This document shows, piece after piece, positions 11,764 to 23,278 of a stretch of DNA of 64,000 nucleotides; within the stretch, counting starts at the first letter, position 1, and each line of letters opens with the position of its first letter. Made by a program: the position numbers and the translations under genes. The stretch spans positions 1,126,153-1,190,152 of the forward strand of contig KN834756.1 of NCBI GenBank assembly GCA_000827265.1, in the 5' to 3' direction. This DNA is from Collybiopsis luxurians FD-317 M1. Taxonomy: Eukaryota > Basidiomycota > Agaricomycetes > Agaricales > Omphalotaceae. The notes below the pieces were generated by a model. That model was given only the letters and a program-made list of their open reading frames with translations, ran no database searches and was not told where the DNA came from.

Positions 11764-14700
11764 TAGAAAAAACATCCCCAGCTCATCTCTTGTCTCACTC
11801 TAATAACTCATTTCTTGTCTCGACATGTTTCCCCTTCTCCAATTCTGAAAATCTAAGCTATAATACTCTTATTGATTCAGGTGCAACTCATTCTTTTATT
11901 GATAAAAACCTTGTGGAAAAATTCCCAAAAAATATCTCTGATTTAGATACTCCAATTCCACTTGAATTATTTGATGGACAGCCAACTTTGGCAGGAGATA
12001 TAACAAAAATTTTTAAAGATACTATCAGCTTCGCTGACAGTTCAATTCAAACAGTCGAATTCCTCATAACCCAACTACACCCAACAGCTCCTATCGTGCT
12101 AGGTTTACCATGGCTCAAAGAATTCAATCCTGAAATAAATTGGAAGGATTTGACTTTGACATTCCAAGGAAGAGAACAAATTTCAGCTTCACTAGTTGAT
12201 TCGTTCACCGGTACATGGAACCTGAATACTAGCGAGACGCAGGATACATCAATCCCTGACTCAAAACATGAATCAGCCTATAATGAACAAGTAAACAAAG
12301 AAGAAAATGTGGATGTAGACTTGTCGGTTTTGGAATTCAACAAATGGTTGATTTATACAAATTGGGCTAATGATTATGACAAGGATCTCAAAAAATGGAA
12401 AAATAAACAATATAGGGGTCAATGAAAATGGTTACTCTGAGAAAGCATTGAAAGCTTGGGCAGAAAGGATTGATGAAAGAAGTTTGAAACTGCCAGCATA
12501 CAAGCAGAAATGGAGGTGGATATATAAACAAGTCGGAAAATTGCATCAGGATTCTATTCCACAAGGCCTGACAACAAGGGTATTAAATATCTCAAAAAAC
12601 TCTGCACTCCAGCAATGGAGAAAATGTATGAAACAAGGCATGAAGATAGGAAAACCCGAAAAGGTCAAAAAGAGAATGGGTCCAAACCTCCCAGGCAAGG
12701 CAGTAAGTCTCATAAGTGCAGCTGCAATGGACACTATAATACGAGATGGGATGCCTGCCTATTTCCTGCATATCACCACAGTCTCAAATCAAGTGAATAA
12801 TGATGATACCACCAATACAGACAAATCTGCAACTCACGAGTTGATTCGAGGAAATAGGGAAGCTACAGAAAGGCTTCCAACAGAAGCAGAGACTGGAGAA
12901 TCTCAAAAGAACAAAGAAGAGATACTCAAACATGTTCCCGAGAAGTATCGAGACTTCTTGGACATGTTCTCCCCAGGAGAGGCAAAGGTCTTACCTCCAC
13001 ACTGTCCGTACGATTTAAAAATTGAGATGGAAGGGGACTCAGCCCCTCCCTTTTGGAAACTCTATAACATGTCAGAAATGGAGCTAAAAGCCCTAAAGGA
13101 TTATATCAATGATATGCTAGGGAAAGGGTTTATTAGAGCCTCCAACTTGCCTGCTGGGGCTCCAGTTCTATTGGTAAAAAAGAAGGACAGAAGCCTAAGG
13201 CTTTGTGTTGACTATTGGGCCTTAAATTGAATCACAAGGAAGAATAGGTATCCCTTACCCCTTATAGGCCCACTTGTTGACCAACTACAAAAGGCAAAAT
13301 ATTTTACGAAACTCGATTTGAGAGCAGGATATAACAATGTCTGAATAGTGGAAGGCCACGAATGGAAAACAGCATTTCATATGCAATACGGATCCTACAA
13401 AATGTTGGTCATGCCTTTCGGGTTAACAAATGCCCCTTTGGCTTTCCAATTTTTTATGAACAACATTTTCCATGATTTACTGGATGTATGCGTGGATGTA
13501 TGCATGGTTATTTACTTGGACAACATTCTCATTTATTCGGACGACGAAAAAACCCACGAGGAACAAGTCTGAAAGGTATTACAAAGGCTATGAGACAACC
13601 ACCTACATGCGAAACCAGAAAAATGCAGTTTCAATACTGACACAGTTGAATATTTGGGGGTGATAATAAATCCCAAAGGGGTGTCGATGGATCATTCCAA
13701 AGTCAAAGCCATAACATCTTGGCCAGTTCCACAGAATATAAAAGAACTGCAGTCATTCTTGGGTTTTGCAAATTTCTATCGCAGATTTATTGACAATTAT
13801 AGCAGCATAACGAAAGCCCTAACATCACTACTGCAAAAGGATGCCATTTGGCATTGGGACAAGTCGTGTCAAAGGTGTTTCAATTTATTAAAAAATGCCT
13901 TTACACATGCCCCAGTGCTACGACATTTTGACCCAGAACTTCCAATTATTCTGGAATGTGATGCATCAGATTGGGCAATAGCAGGAATATTGTCTCAGCT
14001 GGATCTGAAAACTGGAGAAATACATCTGATTGCCTTTCATACTCAATCCATGATACCAGCAGAAATAAATTACAATATTTACGACAAAGAACTACTGGCT
14101 ATTGTGGAATGTTTCAAAGTTTGGAGAGCCTATTGTGACAGTTCAAGATTCCAAATCCAAGTTTATTCTGATCACAATAACCTGCAGTGGTTTACAACTA
14201 CCAAACAGCTGTTGGTGAGCCAAGCGAGGTGGTCAGAGGCCTTATCAGGATTCAACTTCTGAATCAACTATAGACCCAGAACTTTGGGAACAAAACCAGA
14301 TGCTTTGATGAGACAAGCAGATGTATACCCAAAGAAAGGAATTGATAGGGACTCTGCTAGAGCAGGAAGAGAGCAAATATTGATTCCTCTGGAACGACTC
14401 AATGCAGCATTGCTTTTAAATGAGGATTTGTTATTAGAAAGGATTCGAAAGGCAGAGCAAGACAAATTCATGCGAGACACAATAAAGCAGATTCAAGAAG
14501 GAAAGATTAAAAATGTGGTATTTGAAAATGGGTTACTTAAACGACAAGGTCAGATATATGTCCCTAACGAAACAAACCTTTGACAAGACGTACTATCTGC
14601 CTATCACAATCACCCACTCAGAGGACATCTGGGTGAGAAGAAAACAAAAAAGATACTCAATCAGTTGTTCTTTTGGAAAGGAAGCAGCAAAGATGTACAT

Positions 14701-15954
14701 CACTATGTACAAAGCTGCCATACTTGTATAAGATCCAAGGCTAGAAGAACTCTCCGATATGGGAATCTGAAAGCTCTACCCATTGGGCAAAGACCCTGGA
14801 GCTCAATTTCAATGGATCATATAGTACAACTCCCAAAAGCAGGAAAGGAACAATTTGATGCAATCCTAGTAGTAGTAGATCGGCTCACAAAACAAGCCAT
14901 CTATATTCCCTGTCACATGACAGACACTGCAAAGGAATTTGCAAGACTATTTCTTGAAAATGTATTCTCGAAACATGGGCTACCAGTGGATATTGTCTCC
15001 GATCGGGGAAGCTTGTTCATCTCCCAGTTCTGGAAGGAATTGTGTAAGATACTTGGTATCGAGTCTCATCTCTCGATGGCATATCACCCTCAAATGGATG
15101 GGCAGACAGAGAGAACTAATCAAAGCCTCGAAGGATACCTAAGAATCTATACATCTTACGACCAAGACAACTGGGATGCCTTATTACCTATCGCAGAATT
15201 CATATACAACAACATGCCCCATTCAACTACAGGATTAACACCCTTCTTTGTGAATAAAGGATACCATCCAAAACTTTCAATCAACCTTTCAAAGGTGAAT
15301 GACTTGGAAGCAAACCAGTATGCTACTGAGTTCAAAGAAATACACAAATATTTAAAACAACGAATATATGAAGCAAATGAGGCAGCAGCAAATCAGTTTA
15401 ATTGCCACTGTGCCGGAAATCCTGATTGGAAAAAGGGCAACCAAGTCTGGTTGGATATGGGTAACATCTGAACAAGAAGGCCTACCAAAAAATTGGATCA
15501 CAAGTGGGCAGGACCCTATACAATACTCAATAAAATAGGATCTCATGCCTATCAACTTGAGTTACCAGGGGACCTACAACAAATCCATAATGTATTCCAT
15601 GTCAATAGACTAAAACCCCATCATCCAGATCCTTTCCAGTGAGTTGTATTGCCACCCCCACCAATCTTCATTAAAGGGGAACTGGAATATGAAGTCAAGT
15701 TGATAAAGGACAGTCATCCAACGGGAGAAACAGACAGAGGAATCCAGTACTTAATCAAATGGAAAGGGTACGATGAAGAGTCCTGGATTCCCTGGAAAGG
15801 GATGGTAGGAAGTATCGATCTGATTCGCAAGTGGGAGAAAGCACATCTGAGGAAACAAAAGTTACCTCTCGAGCTCCTCAAAGAACTCAAAAGCCTAGCC
15901 CTGCAAGACAAGGAGGAAAGGAAGTTGAGACAAGCAGCTGAAGCTGTCATTTAA
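11640..15954 (+). pseudogene. pol: pol of the LTR retrotransposon (PR-RT-RH-IN-chromodomain)
   Basis: Pol opens in the -1 frame relative to gag (overlap 11640-11763). Protease is marked by 'LIDSGATHSFID' near 11870. Between about 12370 and 12425 the frame moves by +1, probably an indel. RT then follows ('LPAGAPVLLVKKKDRSLRLC', '[10 protein letters not shown]' at 13410), with the catalytic box reading YLDN at 13513-13524 where YLDD is normal. RNase H begins about 13950 ('LECDASDWAI'). Integrase has an H-H-C-C finger (14610-14735) and D-D-E residues near 14815, 15000 and 15105. A chromodomain lies at about 15680-15845 ('YLIKWKGYDEESWIPW'). TGA codons interrupt at 13228, 13342, 13570, 13591, 14260, 14581, 15469 and 15640. 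Confidence 0.9.
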
Positions 15955-16200
15955 TTGGGAGAAATGACTCTCAAAATCGAAACCTCAACCTTAAAGGGGG
16001 GGTAAAAGCAATACTTCAAGTTTTTGTTTCCAATTTCTCAACATGTTTCTCTCTATTATTACCAAAAAATCATAACAAATTCATAATTCCATTTCAGGGA
16101 AATAAAGCATACAGTGGGCATAGATTGGGATATACAGGTGCAGAAGGCTGGAACAGAAGGACTAATCAAAGGATGACTCAATTAATTCATCATGTTTGGC

Positions 16201-16668
16201 TCAAATGTTGAAAGGGATTCCAAATACTTCCTCCAGTTCCCAGGCATATAAATCCTCAACACACTCGATCTCCAGCTGCTCCCGTATATCCTGCAAGGTC
16301 AGAGCCATATGGAGGCTGGGATCTGCCAATTCATCTTCATTCTTTTCAACCAATGAATAGGTCAAAGGATCCTCCCCAGTGCGAACAAAGTAGGCATTAG
16401 GGTGACCAGATGAAAAGATCACTACAGGAGATGTATTGCGAGTCTCGACGAGAGTACTGGGAAGGGAAGTGGTATCGAGAGAAGGAACAAAATTGGATAG
16501 GGAATTGGGAGTAGAGTCACTCTTTGTCTCAAAAGGAAAGGAGTCAGAGGAAGGACCACCCCATATGTCCATAGGGGCAATGGTGCTAGTAGCCACCGGT
16601 TCCAAGGGCAGATCTCCAATATTCAAGAGAAGTGCCCTTTTATTGAGACAAGGATGCCCAATACAAGC
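16201..16668 (-). CDS. Antisense ORF 2 inside the LTR retrotransposon
   Basis: A minus-strand frame of about 155 codons runs from a probable splice acceptor (TTATTAG, about 16670) to a stop at 16201. It encodes a Ser/Thr/Pro-rich segment ('FVPSLDTTSLPSTLVE') and then an acidic helix-like C-terminus ('LTLQDIREQLEIECVEDLYA'). No ATG opens it, so an upstream exon is implied. It belongs to neither gag nor pol. It lies downstream of the larger antisense gene and could be its last exon or a separate product. Function unknown. Confidence 0.4.
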   Translation of the reverse strand, partial: ACIGHPCLNKRALLLNIGDLPLEPVATSTIAPMDIWGGPSSDSFPFETKSDSTPNSLSNFVPSLDTTSLPSTLVETRNTSPVVIFSSGHPNAYFVRTGEDPLTYSLVEKNEDELADPSLHMALTLQDIREQLEIECVEDLYAWELEEVFGIPFNI

Positions 16669-16931
16669 CTAATAAGGAACAAAATGTGCAACCACATGCA
16701 TATGCCTCATGGAAAGTTTTTGAATACTTCAATTCTCAGGAGATCTCTTATTTCGAACCTGGGGCAATTTTCTTATTCACACAAGAGAGGGGCCCAAAAA
16801 AGAAAAAGAATTAATTGGGGAAAGATATAAAATCATTTAGCTATCTAAAGAGAGAAGAGATACAAGACAAGAAACCATTCATGCAATACGGGATCTATCT
16901 AGGCACAAGGAAAGCTATGAGCCGAAAAGTC

Positions 16932-18892
16932 CTAGGAACTACTAGACAAAGGTTTTGAGGGTGAAGCAGCCACAAACTGTCCCCGAACTGACTCAAAAAG
17001 CTGTCAGAGCTGGGAAAGTTCCATGTCCTGCGACTGCAACTCCTCTGCGGCGACTCATCAGGCCTCCTCACTCACAGCCAACTTTGCCTTCAAACTCTTG
17101 ATCTCACTCTCTTGCCCCTCCAATGCCTCTCTCAATTGCTGAATCTCCTACAAAAAATTCCATTAAATCCTAAGTCAGTTGAACAAGGAGGAAGAAACTC
17201 ACTGATGACAGAACATCGCCCTTGAAATGCCTCACAAAGGATTTCAGACGAGTTAGCTCCTTGTCCTTCTCCTCCAACTGACTGTCCCGCAAAGACACCT
17301 GTTCCTTCAAATGGAGATTCTCAGTCTCCAAACAATCTGACTTCTGCGACAAAGCTTGATACTCCCAATAGGCTTGGAGGAGCCCATCTTGCTGAGCATC
17401 AACAATATTGGCAGAGGACAAATTGATCATCGAGAGAGACTCAACAAACTGGGTTAACCTGGAATTTGAGAATGGGGCGGGAGGTTCAGAAGAGGGATGT
17501 TTCTATGAAGGGGACATGGAAACAATTAGTGATACAATGAAAGGCCAGAAATGAAGGAGTTACTCACCATTTGCTCCTCAAGATCAGTAAAAATGCCTTG
17601 AACCAATCCATCTGCCAAAGCCCAGAGATCTTGCTCTATCATTACCTTATCGCAACCGGACAACAACTCAGCAACTCACGTAACAATGTGTTCGATTGCA
17701 GTGCAAATCACTAGAAACAGAGTTAGTTAAGATGACTGTACAAGTAAAAAACAATGCTCAAAAAGAAAAACTTACTGTCATCTCGAGACAGGATAGTACT
17801 GTCAGAAGGAACCGGTTTGACGACAGGTTCAAAAAACCAAGTTTTCAAACTGGAAACCTCACAATAAGATCACCTATTGTTGACTTTCCAAATGACTGCA
17901 GACTTCATCAGAGCAGGAGCAGGCGCTGCAGGAACAAGAGCAGAGGTGGAAGAGACCTCCTCCGGGTAGTCCAATTCCATGGATTCCATGGCATCGGGAG
18001 CCTCCATCTTGATATCAATATCTATGGGGTCACAAATGACCTCCTTTCCTTTGCAAGACAGAGCCAGAACAACTTGCTCATGACTCAGCTCCCCTAGAAG
18101 CTCCCTCTCTTGCTGAAGGAGCTGACTCTTGCGAAAGGTGGTCGAAGAGACAACTAGAATGATGATGAGCACTTATCCTATCACAGATACACTGGACTTA
18201 CCTGCTTTCCTTTTGCCTTCCGGAGCCTTCGGTCTATCTGACAATAATCCTAACTCCTCAGGATGACTACCATAGTAAGGAACATTTTGTAACCCCATCG
18301 TTAAAGCAGTCCATTCCTCGTCCCGAATAGTAAATAATCCCCAACTTGAGACAAAACAATATGCAATGATGAGGGTGAGTTTGGCAAGGATATGGAATTG
18401 GAGGAGTCAAAAGACACTCTTGAAGGAACAGAACTTCTTGCTAGAAGGATAGTTCGCTTTGCAAGTGGCACAGGACAAGGAATTGGGGTGAAGGGAGCAA
18501 GTGGATTGAAGGTTATGCGATGAGCAGTATTTGCAAGATGGGTAATGTCTGAAAATGTCCTTCCACTCATCAGCAGCTACCCTATCCAAGACCTCAGGAC
18601 TTGAATTGGCGAGATAAGCATCTTCGTAGATGAGCTGGAGACCGGTAGGAAGGATAGAGGGAATGCTATCTGTAATAGAAATTGAGGGATATCGGAGATG
18701 CGTACTGCACTCAAAGGCCATGCGTCGCATCTTCTTTGCTGCTGGGGGAACAGAGGGAAGAGTGTTGGAAAAGGGAACCATGGACACCGATTGGAGGGAC
18801 TGCAGAATTTTGATAATCAGTCAGGGTTGCGACCCTCCTGAAGCACTTGATGACGCAATAGGCTGGTCAGAAAATGCTTGAGAAGATGACAT
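16932..18892 (-). pseudogene. Antisense spliced accessory gene of the LTR retrotransposon
   Basis: A multi-exon gene reads against gag-pol between pol and the 3' LTR. It starts at ATG 18892 ('MSSSQAFSDQPIASSSASGG'). A Cys-rich segment follows (about 18500-18420; C-x2-C-x8-C-x7-C-x2-C spacing around 'PSCKYCSSHNLQSTC'). The exon ending at 18202 (GTAAGT donor) joins in frame to the one starting at 18153 (CTAG acceptor) across a 48-bp intron. Later exons encode a coiled coil ('LEEKDKELTRLKSFVRHF', 17250-17200), with another GT-AG intron of about 55 bp, ending at TAG 16932. In-frame TGA codons (for example 18823-18821) again fit CGA decay. An antisense intron survives reverse transcription because it is not spliced from the sense RNA. 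The role is unknown; a DNA- or chromatin-binding regulator is one guess. Confidence 0.6.
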
Positions 18893-19077
18893 AGTGGTAA
18901 GAGAAAAGAAGAAATTGACTCAAAAACCCAGAGTGCCAGCTTTATAAGGGCTTCGGACTTAGAGTTTTCAATCAAAATTTGGCAGCCGGCACATCGAAAA
19001 CTCAATCTGATGGCATGGCAGTCACAACACCGTGTCGCATCAAAAGCTACGCATCCTTTTGAGGGCTCAAGGCCCTT

Positions 19078-19086
19078 GGGGGGGGG
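19078..19086 (+). promoter_or_regulatory. Polypurine tract
   Basis: A run of nine G lies three bases before the 3' LTR, the position where plus-strand DNA synthesis is primed in LTR elements. Confidence 0.7.
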
Positions 19087-19089
19087 TAA

Positions 19090-19784
19090 TGTTATGCCCT
19101 ACACTATTTTTTCTGCTCTTTCCAACCACTACACTCACCACACGACTCAATAATAGTCTTACCAATCAATTCGGCTCTCCAAATCTGACACGCATTTTGC
19201 AAGGCGAACTAACCAGTTGCTCATTCCAAACTTCTATTCACAAGACCACATGTCTCCCCGCAGAGTATAAAAGCCTTGTACCTACATCTCTCACAATAAT
19301 GCTGTTATTACCTGAACTATCTTGACCTGCGTTGTTTCTATTCTCTTGTTCACTAGTTTCTAATATTATTCTGCTTAACACCAAGTCAAGCAAATCCCAT
19401 TGACACCGAGTCACTGGCCTATCTACCTCTCACTTGTTGAACTGATCAACAAGACTATTTGACTGCCATAGCCTTTTGAATATTCTGTCTTGTAGGGTAA
19501 ATGGACACCGAGTCACGAACCTCCTGAGTCAACCCTCATTAATACTGTCTTAACAAGTTCTTTTGATATACTATCTCTAGTTGCACTGAGCTACTAGATT
19601 TATTATTTGATACTCGAGGATCATTCCTCCACATCCAATACCAAAACTGTACAGGACTCATTCACCTGTCGTATGTAGCGACTCCCCATCACATATTCTG
19701 TCTCAGCTGTGGTATAATAAAATACTTTCTATTCATTGAACCTGCTACAAGCTTCTAACAACAAAGGTAGTAAAGGTCCTAACA
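19090..19784 (+). repeat. 3' long terminal repeat
   Basis: 695 bp, same ends as the 5' LTR. It has lost a different set of CpG sites, so the two LTRs decayed independently after insertion. Followed by the target duplicate GTGCA at 19785-19789. Confidence 0.95.
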
Positions 19785-19792
19785 GTGCATTG

Positions 19793-20574
19793 CATCAGGA
19801 AAAATGGTCTGAGCCTCAGGTTACCTAGGAGGCAACCTGGAGCAACCTGAGGGACCTGGGCTACCTAGGTGACCTGTGCAACCTGGGTGAACCTCAGGTA
19901 TCCTTGGGATACCTGAGGAGTGATGCTGTAAATATTACCAAATAAGGCAAAATTATATTGAATATATATACCTATGCTTTAATCTATCCTAAATGCATGA
20001 CAAGGACACCTTCTTAGTTGTAGATAACTCATAGAAACTGAAATTTGACATAAGTCACATGATGCAACTCCGTGAGCTGGTTACAATCGAAATAATTTTC
20101 ATATGGTCAAAACAAGTAGATCACAATTATACCATACTATATACACACTATATGTACTTGTATAAGCTCTTTACTGTACTGAAATACTGTAATACATTAT
20201 AAAGTATAATACCTGACAAAAATGTACACCATATATACTATACATAAAATATGTACAAATTCAATACTACTACTACTATACAAGTACAATAGCTCACTAT
20301 ATACAGTAGAATAGAGTACAAACAGTAATATATAAAGATATATTATTTTTACTTATTAACCCTTTATGCAACCTGGGGTAACCTCAGGTAGCCTGAGCCA
20401 ACCTGAGCCAACCTGGGGCAACCTGAGACAACCTAGGACAACCTAGGGCACCCTAGGATATAGGGGTCAGACTGTGGAAACCTAGGTAACCTAAGTACTT
20501 GAAGTGTCCTATGCTTCTTAGGTTTCTTGAGGTTGTTATAATTTAACCCCAAGCTCAAGCTATTTTTCCTGATG
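19793..20574. mobile_element. Non-autonomous DNA transposon 'M1', copy 1 (782 bp)
   Basis: It starts CATCAGGAAAAAT and ends with the reverse complement ATTTTTCCTGATG. Both subterminal regions are packed with CAACCTGAG/CTCAGGTTG-type motifs (19815-19920 and 20370-20470). The middle is AT-rich and non-coding. A second copy with the same ends and interior lies at 47002-47843. No target duplication could be settled. Arrays of subterminal motifs are typical transposase-binding regions in hAT-, CACTA- and KDZ-like elements; the superfamily is not determined. Confidence 0.75.
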
Positions 20575-21999
20575 AAGCATGACCACCTCATATGAAAAAA
20601 TATTTTTGTAAGTGCCCTGGGGACAAGGGACTTTACAAAAATTTGGCATGGTTTCGGCAAAAAAATATTGTTAAGTGCCTGTAGGCCCTGCCAAAATTTG
20701 ATTTTTTTTATAAGAAATAGTGAAGATGCATGACAGTGCATGACAATTTGGTCCATAAGGCACTGCCATGACCCGTGACTTATGAAGTGGTCAAAATGGT
20801 ACAGTAATCAAGTTAACTTCTCATTTCCCACACTTGGACAAATTAACTTGCCGATACTCAGCAGAATGTAACTAACTTGCACTTCACTCAAAACCATTTG
20901 TAGCTGCTTGCAATTTTCTTCACTGTATTTATTATATTCAATGTCAATATATCTCCTGGGATTTTAATAAATAAAATCTATGTCTTTTCATTTGCTGTTC
21001 ACTGTCGCACAATGTAAAACACAAGTTATAATATAGAATGGGTATTGTGGATAATGGATTATGAGAGTGAATAATGGACTTGTTAGTGTAGGCTCTTGCT
21101 CGAGCTTTATATACCTAAGTACATAGTATCTAGAATGTTCTAGTAAGTACTGTAAGTATCTGACTAATGCCCATAGATGAGTAAGAAAGAGTACAGAATA
21201 ATATGGAAACTCAGAGAATATTCTATAATGTTCTACAAGCTTCTTAGCTTGCACTTGCACTTAAACTGGAATCTACAACATGAGCTTGCGATCAGTATGT
21301 TTACTGCACTTACCAGATAATGCCTTATACAATGTTTTACCATTGGAAGTTTATGACTGATGCTTCAAAGTACCTCTACACTTTGACATGATGCAAGATG
21401 CTCCAACCTGCTCAGTAATTGATTTTGTTCTTGGTCTAGTGTCAGCTGAACACAATGTTTTGACAAATAACCTTGACAAATGTCGTGGAATTCCAATATC
21501 ACCAAATACTGATATATGACACCTTTTCATTTAAATTCTTAAAAGGGATAAATGGCAATTTGCTTTTTATGGACCTGGACAAAGCATTCTTACTAATTAA
21601 TTCTTTTGACTTGAGATGCATTTAACTTTTATAGTAGTAGCTTTAGTCAGCCAGCCAAAACACTTACCAAGACTACTATCTTATTGGTTCTCTAACTCAA
21701 GGATGAGTAAGACAGTACAGGTGGATTGGTAACAAGGTTTTCAATTCAGTAGGAACAGTATATAAAGGCTGTAGAAGTAGCATAGAAAAAAAAAAAAGAA
21801 GATTTATCCCCCCCTTACCTTCACAGTTTGGACCTATTCATTCATTTCAATACTGATTAGCTATAGTTCTTGTAACTCAGTACCAGTTAGCCTTGTAATT
21901 CTTAATAGAAGTTTGTTGCTATAGCTTCTAAAAAGAGATACAAGACTATTAATCTCGGCTCCTTATCATTCTCAAAAGGACTGACCCTTACACTGAGTG
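20575..21999. other. No gene seen
   Basis: AT-rich sequence with 'aagttaactt' motifs near 20810-20870 that recur at 23550-23610. A TATA box and a poly-A run occur at 21760-21800. Nothing coding is convincing. Confidence 0.3.
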
Positions 22000-22440
22000 T
22001 TCAGTTCTTATTCCTTCAGTATATGCAATGTCAGCATAGGTATTCAGAAGCAGATTCATACTCACCACAGATAGTCATACAGATATTTACTTACCCAGAC
22101 AGTAAAGTTCACCGGAACTCTACAGTAGCACCAGTCTACAGCCCATCTATTCCATTACCTAGTACTGCACCACCTGCATATCCCTGTCAACACCAGCCAA
22201 ATTATTACTCAACCTACCCTTTCACACCAGCCCATATACAGTCAGTATACTCTAGACCTGGTCATCATTGGTCTATACCCAGAGAATACAGACACTCACA
22301 GCCTCAGTTCATTCCAGCACACACTCATTATTATCCTACTTGTTATCCAACTCACCTACTGCTGTCTATCCTGTTGATAATTATCTACCTCCTTACAGTG
22401 AAGCTGTAAGAAGATATTATCACAGATATTAATAGATTAA
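22000..22440 (+). pseudogene. Degenerate Pro/Tyr/Ser-rich coding sequence, transposon-like
   Basis: The stretch 22100-22360 reads a Pro/Tyr/Ser/His-rich protein ('VYSPSIPLPSTAPPAYPC', 'QPQFIPAHTHYYPT'). A second frame continues it ('AVYPVDNYLPPYSEAVRRYY') to a stop near 22430, so one frameshift is likely. A TATA box (about 21760) and T-rich leader precede it. The composition recalls the N-termini of fungal transposon proteins, but no domain can be named. Confidence 0.3.
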
Positions 22441-22489
22441 GAACCCAACAGGTGTGTGTACCACCAAGGCCTGTGCTTACCACATCTGC

Positions 22490-23278
22490 AAAGCTATTTC
22501 AAAACAATTAATAGCTTGACACTAGTAAGCCTGGCACACAAAGAGCACTGTAAAACCCCACGGCAGTGCCGCTTTTCTGCTTGAACTCCATTGAACATTA
22601 CTGTGCCATTAGACACCCAAACCCATTTGTTCTGCTTGAATATTTTATCAGCTTCAGTATATCCAGCAATCTGTTCTCGGTGCTGATCTCCATTTGGCTA
22701 ATTATGTGTTTCATCTTCCTCTGCAGTGTTGTCATCTAAAGTAAAAAGTATCTTAGATACTGAAATAATTAAGGCATTCTACTAAGCAAAACTTAACCTT
22801 CTGGTAAATGCTGTACTGGAGTTGCATGTAGTGAATCAGCAGAATCTGGCAGGGATGCACTATTAGATGTAAGATGGGAAAATGCTGGGTTCATATTTTG
22901 TGGCCATCCTGCCAGGGAATTAGCAAATGGAGGAAAGCCATAAATTGCTCCCTGTGGTGGCAAGGGATATGGATACTGTCCATTAGATGAAGATGGCAGC
23001 ACTGCCAGTGGGAGTGAATCTACAGTATTGTTAATCAAATCTGCTTGCATCTGCATATAGGTCTTACACATAGAAAATGGATACCCTGCCCAAGGATATG
23101 AAGATGGCCCATAGGCCATGTAAGGTCCATATGGAAAGGCACTTGGAATGGTCTGCATGGGTCCACCTGGCCTTGTGGCAGTGTTGAAGCCACCTGCGAA
23201 TTGCTGAGACCCAGTGGGGTTAGTATTATTACTGTGTGCTTTCCGCCAAGGCGGAAAGCTGGCAAGCCAACTAAGCAT
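22490..23278 (-). pseudogene. Transposase-gene fragment with GCM/FLYWCH-like zinc finger
   Basis: From ATG 23278 the first exon encodes a Pro/Tyr/Gly-rich leader ('MLSWLASFPPWRKAHS', 'FPYGPYMAYGPSSYPW') up to a GTTAAG donor at about 22795. Downstream (about 22650-22510) the frame gives 'KWVWVSNGTVMFNGVQAEKR' then 'HCRGVLQCSLCARLTS'. This looks like the WRKY/GCM1-type zinc finger at the N-terminus of Mutator-like transposases common in agarics. An in-frame TAG lies before the finger, and nothing of the catalytic domain follows. The family call rests on memory of the pattern. Confidence 0.45.

Larger units (their letters stand above)
6487..19784 (+). mobile_element. Ty3/gypsy chromodomain LTR retrotransposon, full length, inactivated
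   Basis: The element is delimited by two 695-bp direct repeats that start TGTTA and end TAACA. It is flanked by a perfect 5-bp target duplication, GTGCA (6482-6486 and 19785-19789). It has the order gag, protease, reverse transcriptase, RNase H, integrase, chromodomain, then about 3.1 kb with antisense genes, a G9 polypurine tract and the 3' LTR. The order RT-RH-IN with a C-terminal chromodomain places it among the fungal chromoviruses. Twenty-one in-frame TGA codons and one TAG interrupt gag and pol. Where RT can be aligned with family consensus these sit at Arg positions, as expected of CGA to TGA change. Reverse transcriptase also has YLDN for YLDD, so this copy is dead. Confidence 0.95.

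Noticed and set aside
7210..15954. In-frame TGA codons as evidence of a recoded element (UGA read as Trp)
   Set aside because: Standard TGG codons are used throughout. Alignable TGA sites in RT correspond to conserved Arg, and the LTRs show the same CpG decay. CGA to TGA explains the pattern without recoding.
6487..19784. Classical RIP (C to T in CpA context)
   Set aside because: LTR differences are nearly all CpG-derived, and stops are TGA from CGA with a single TAG. CpA-driven RIP would also give many TAA and TAG.
20988..21260. Minus-strand 90-codon frame
   Set aside because: AT-rich, no ATG-supported start or domain, and no continuation; treated as noise.
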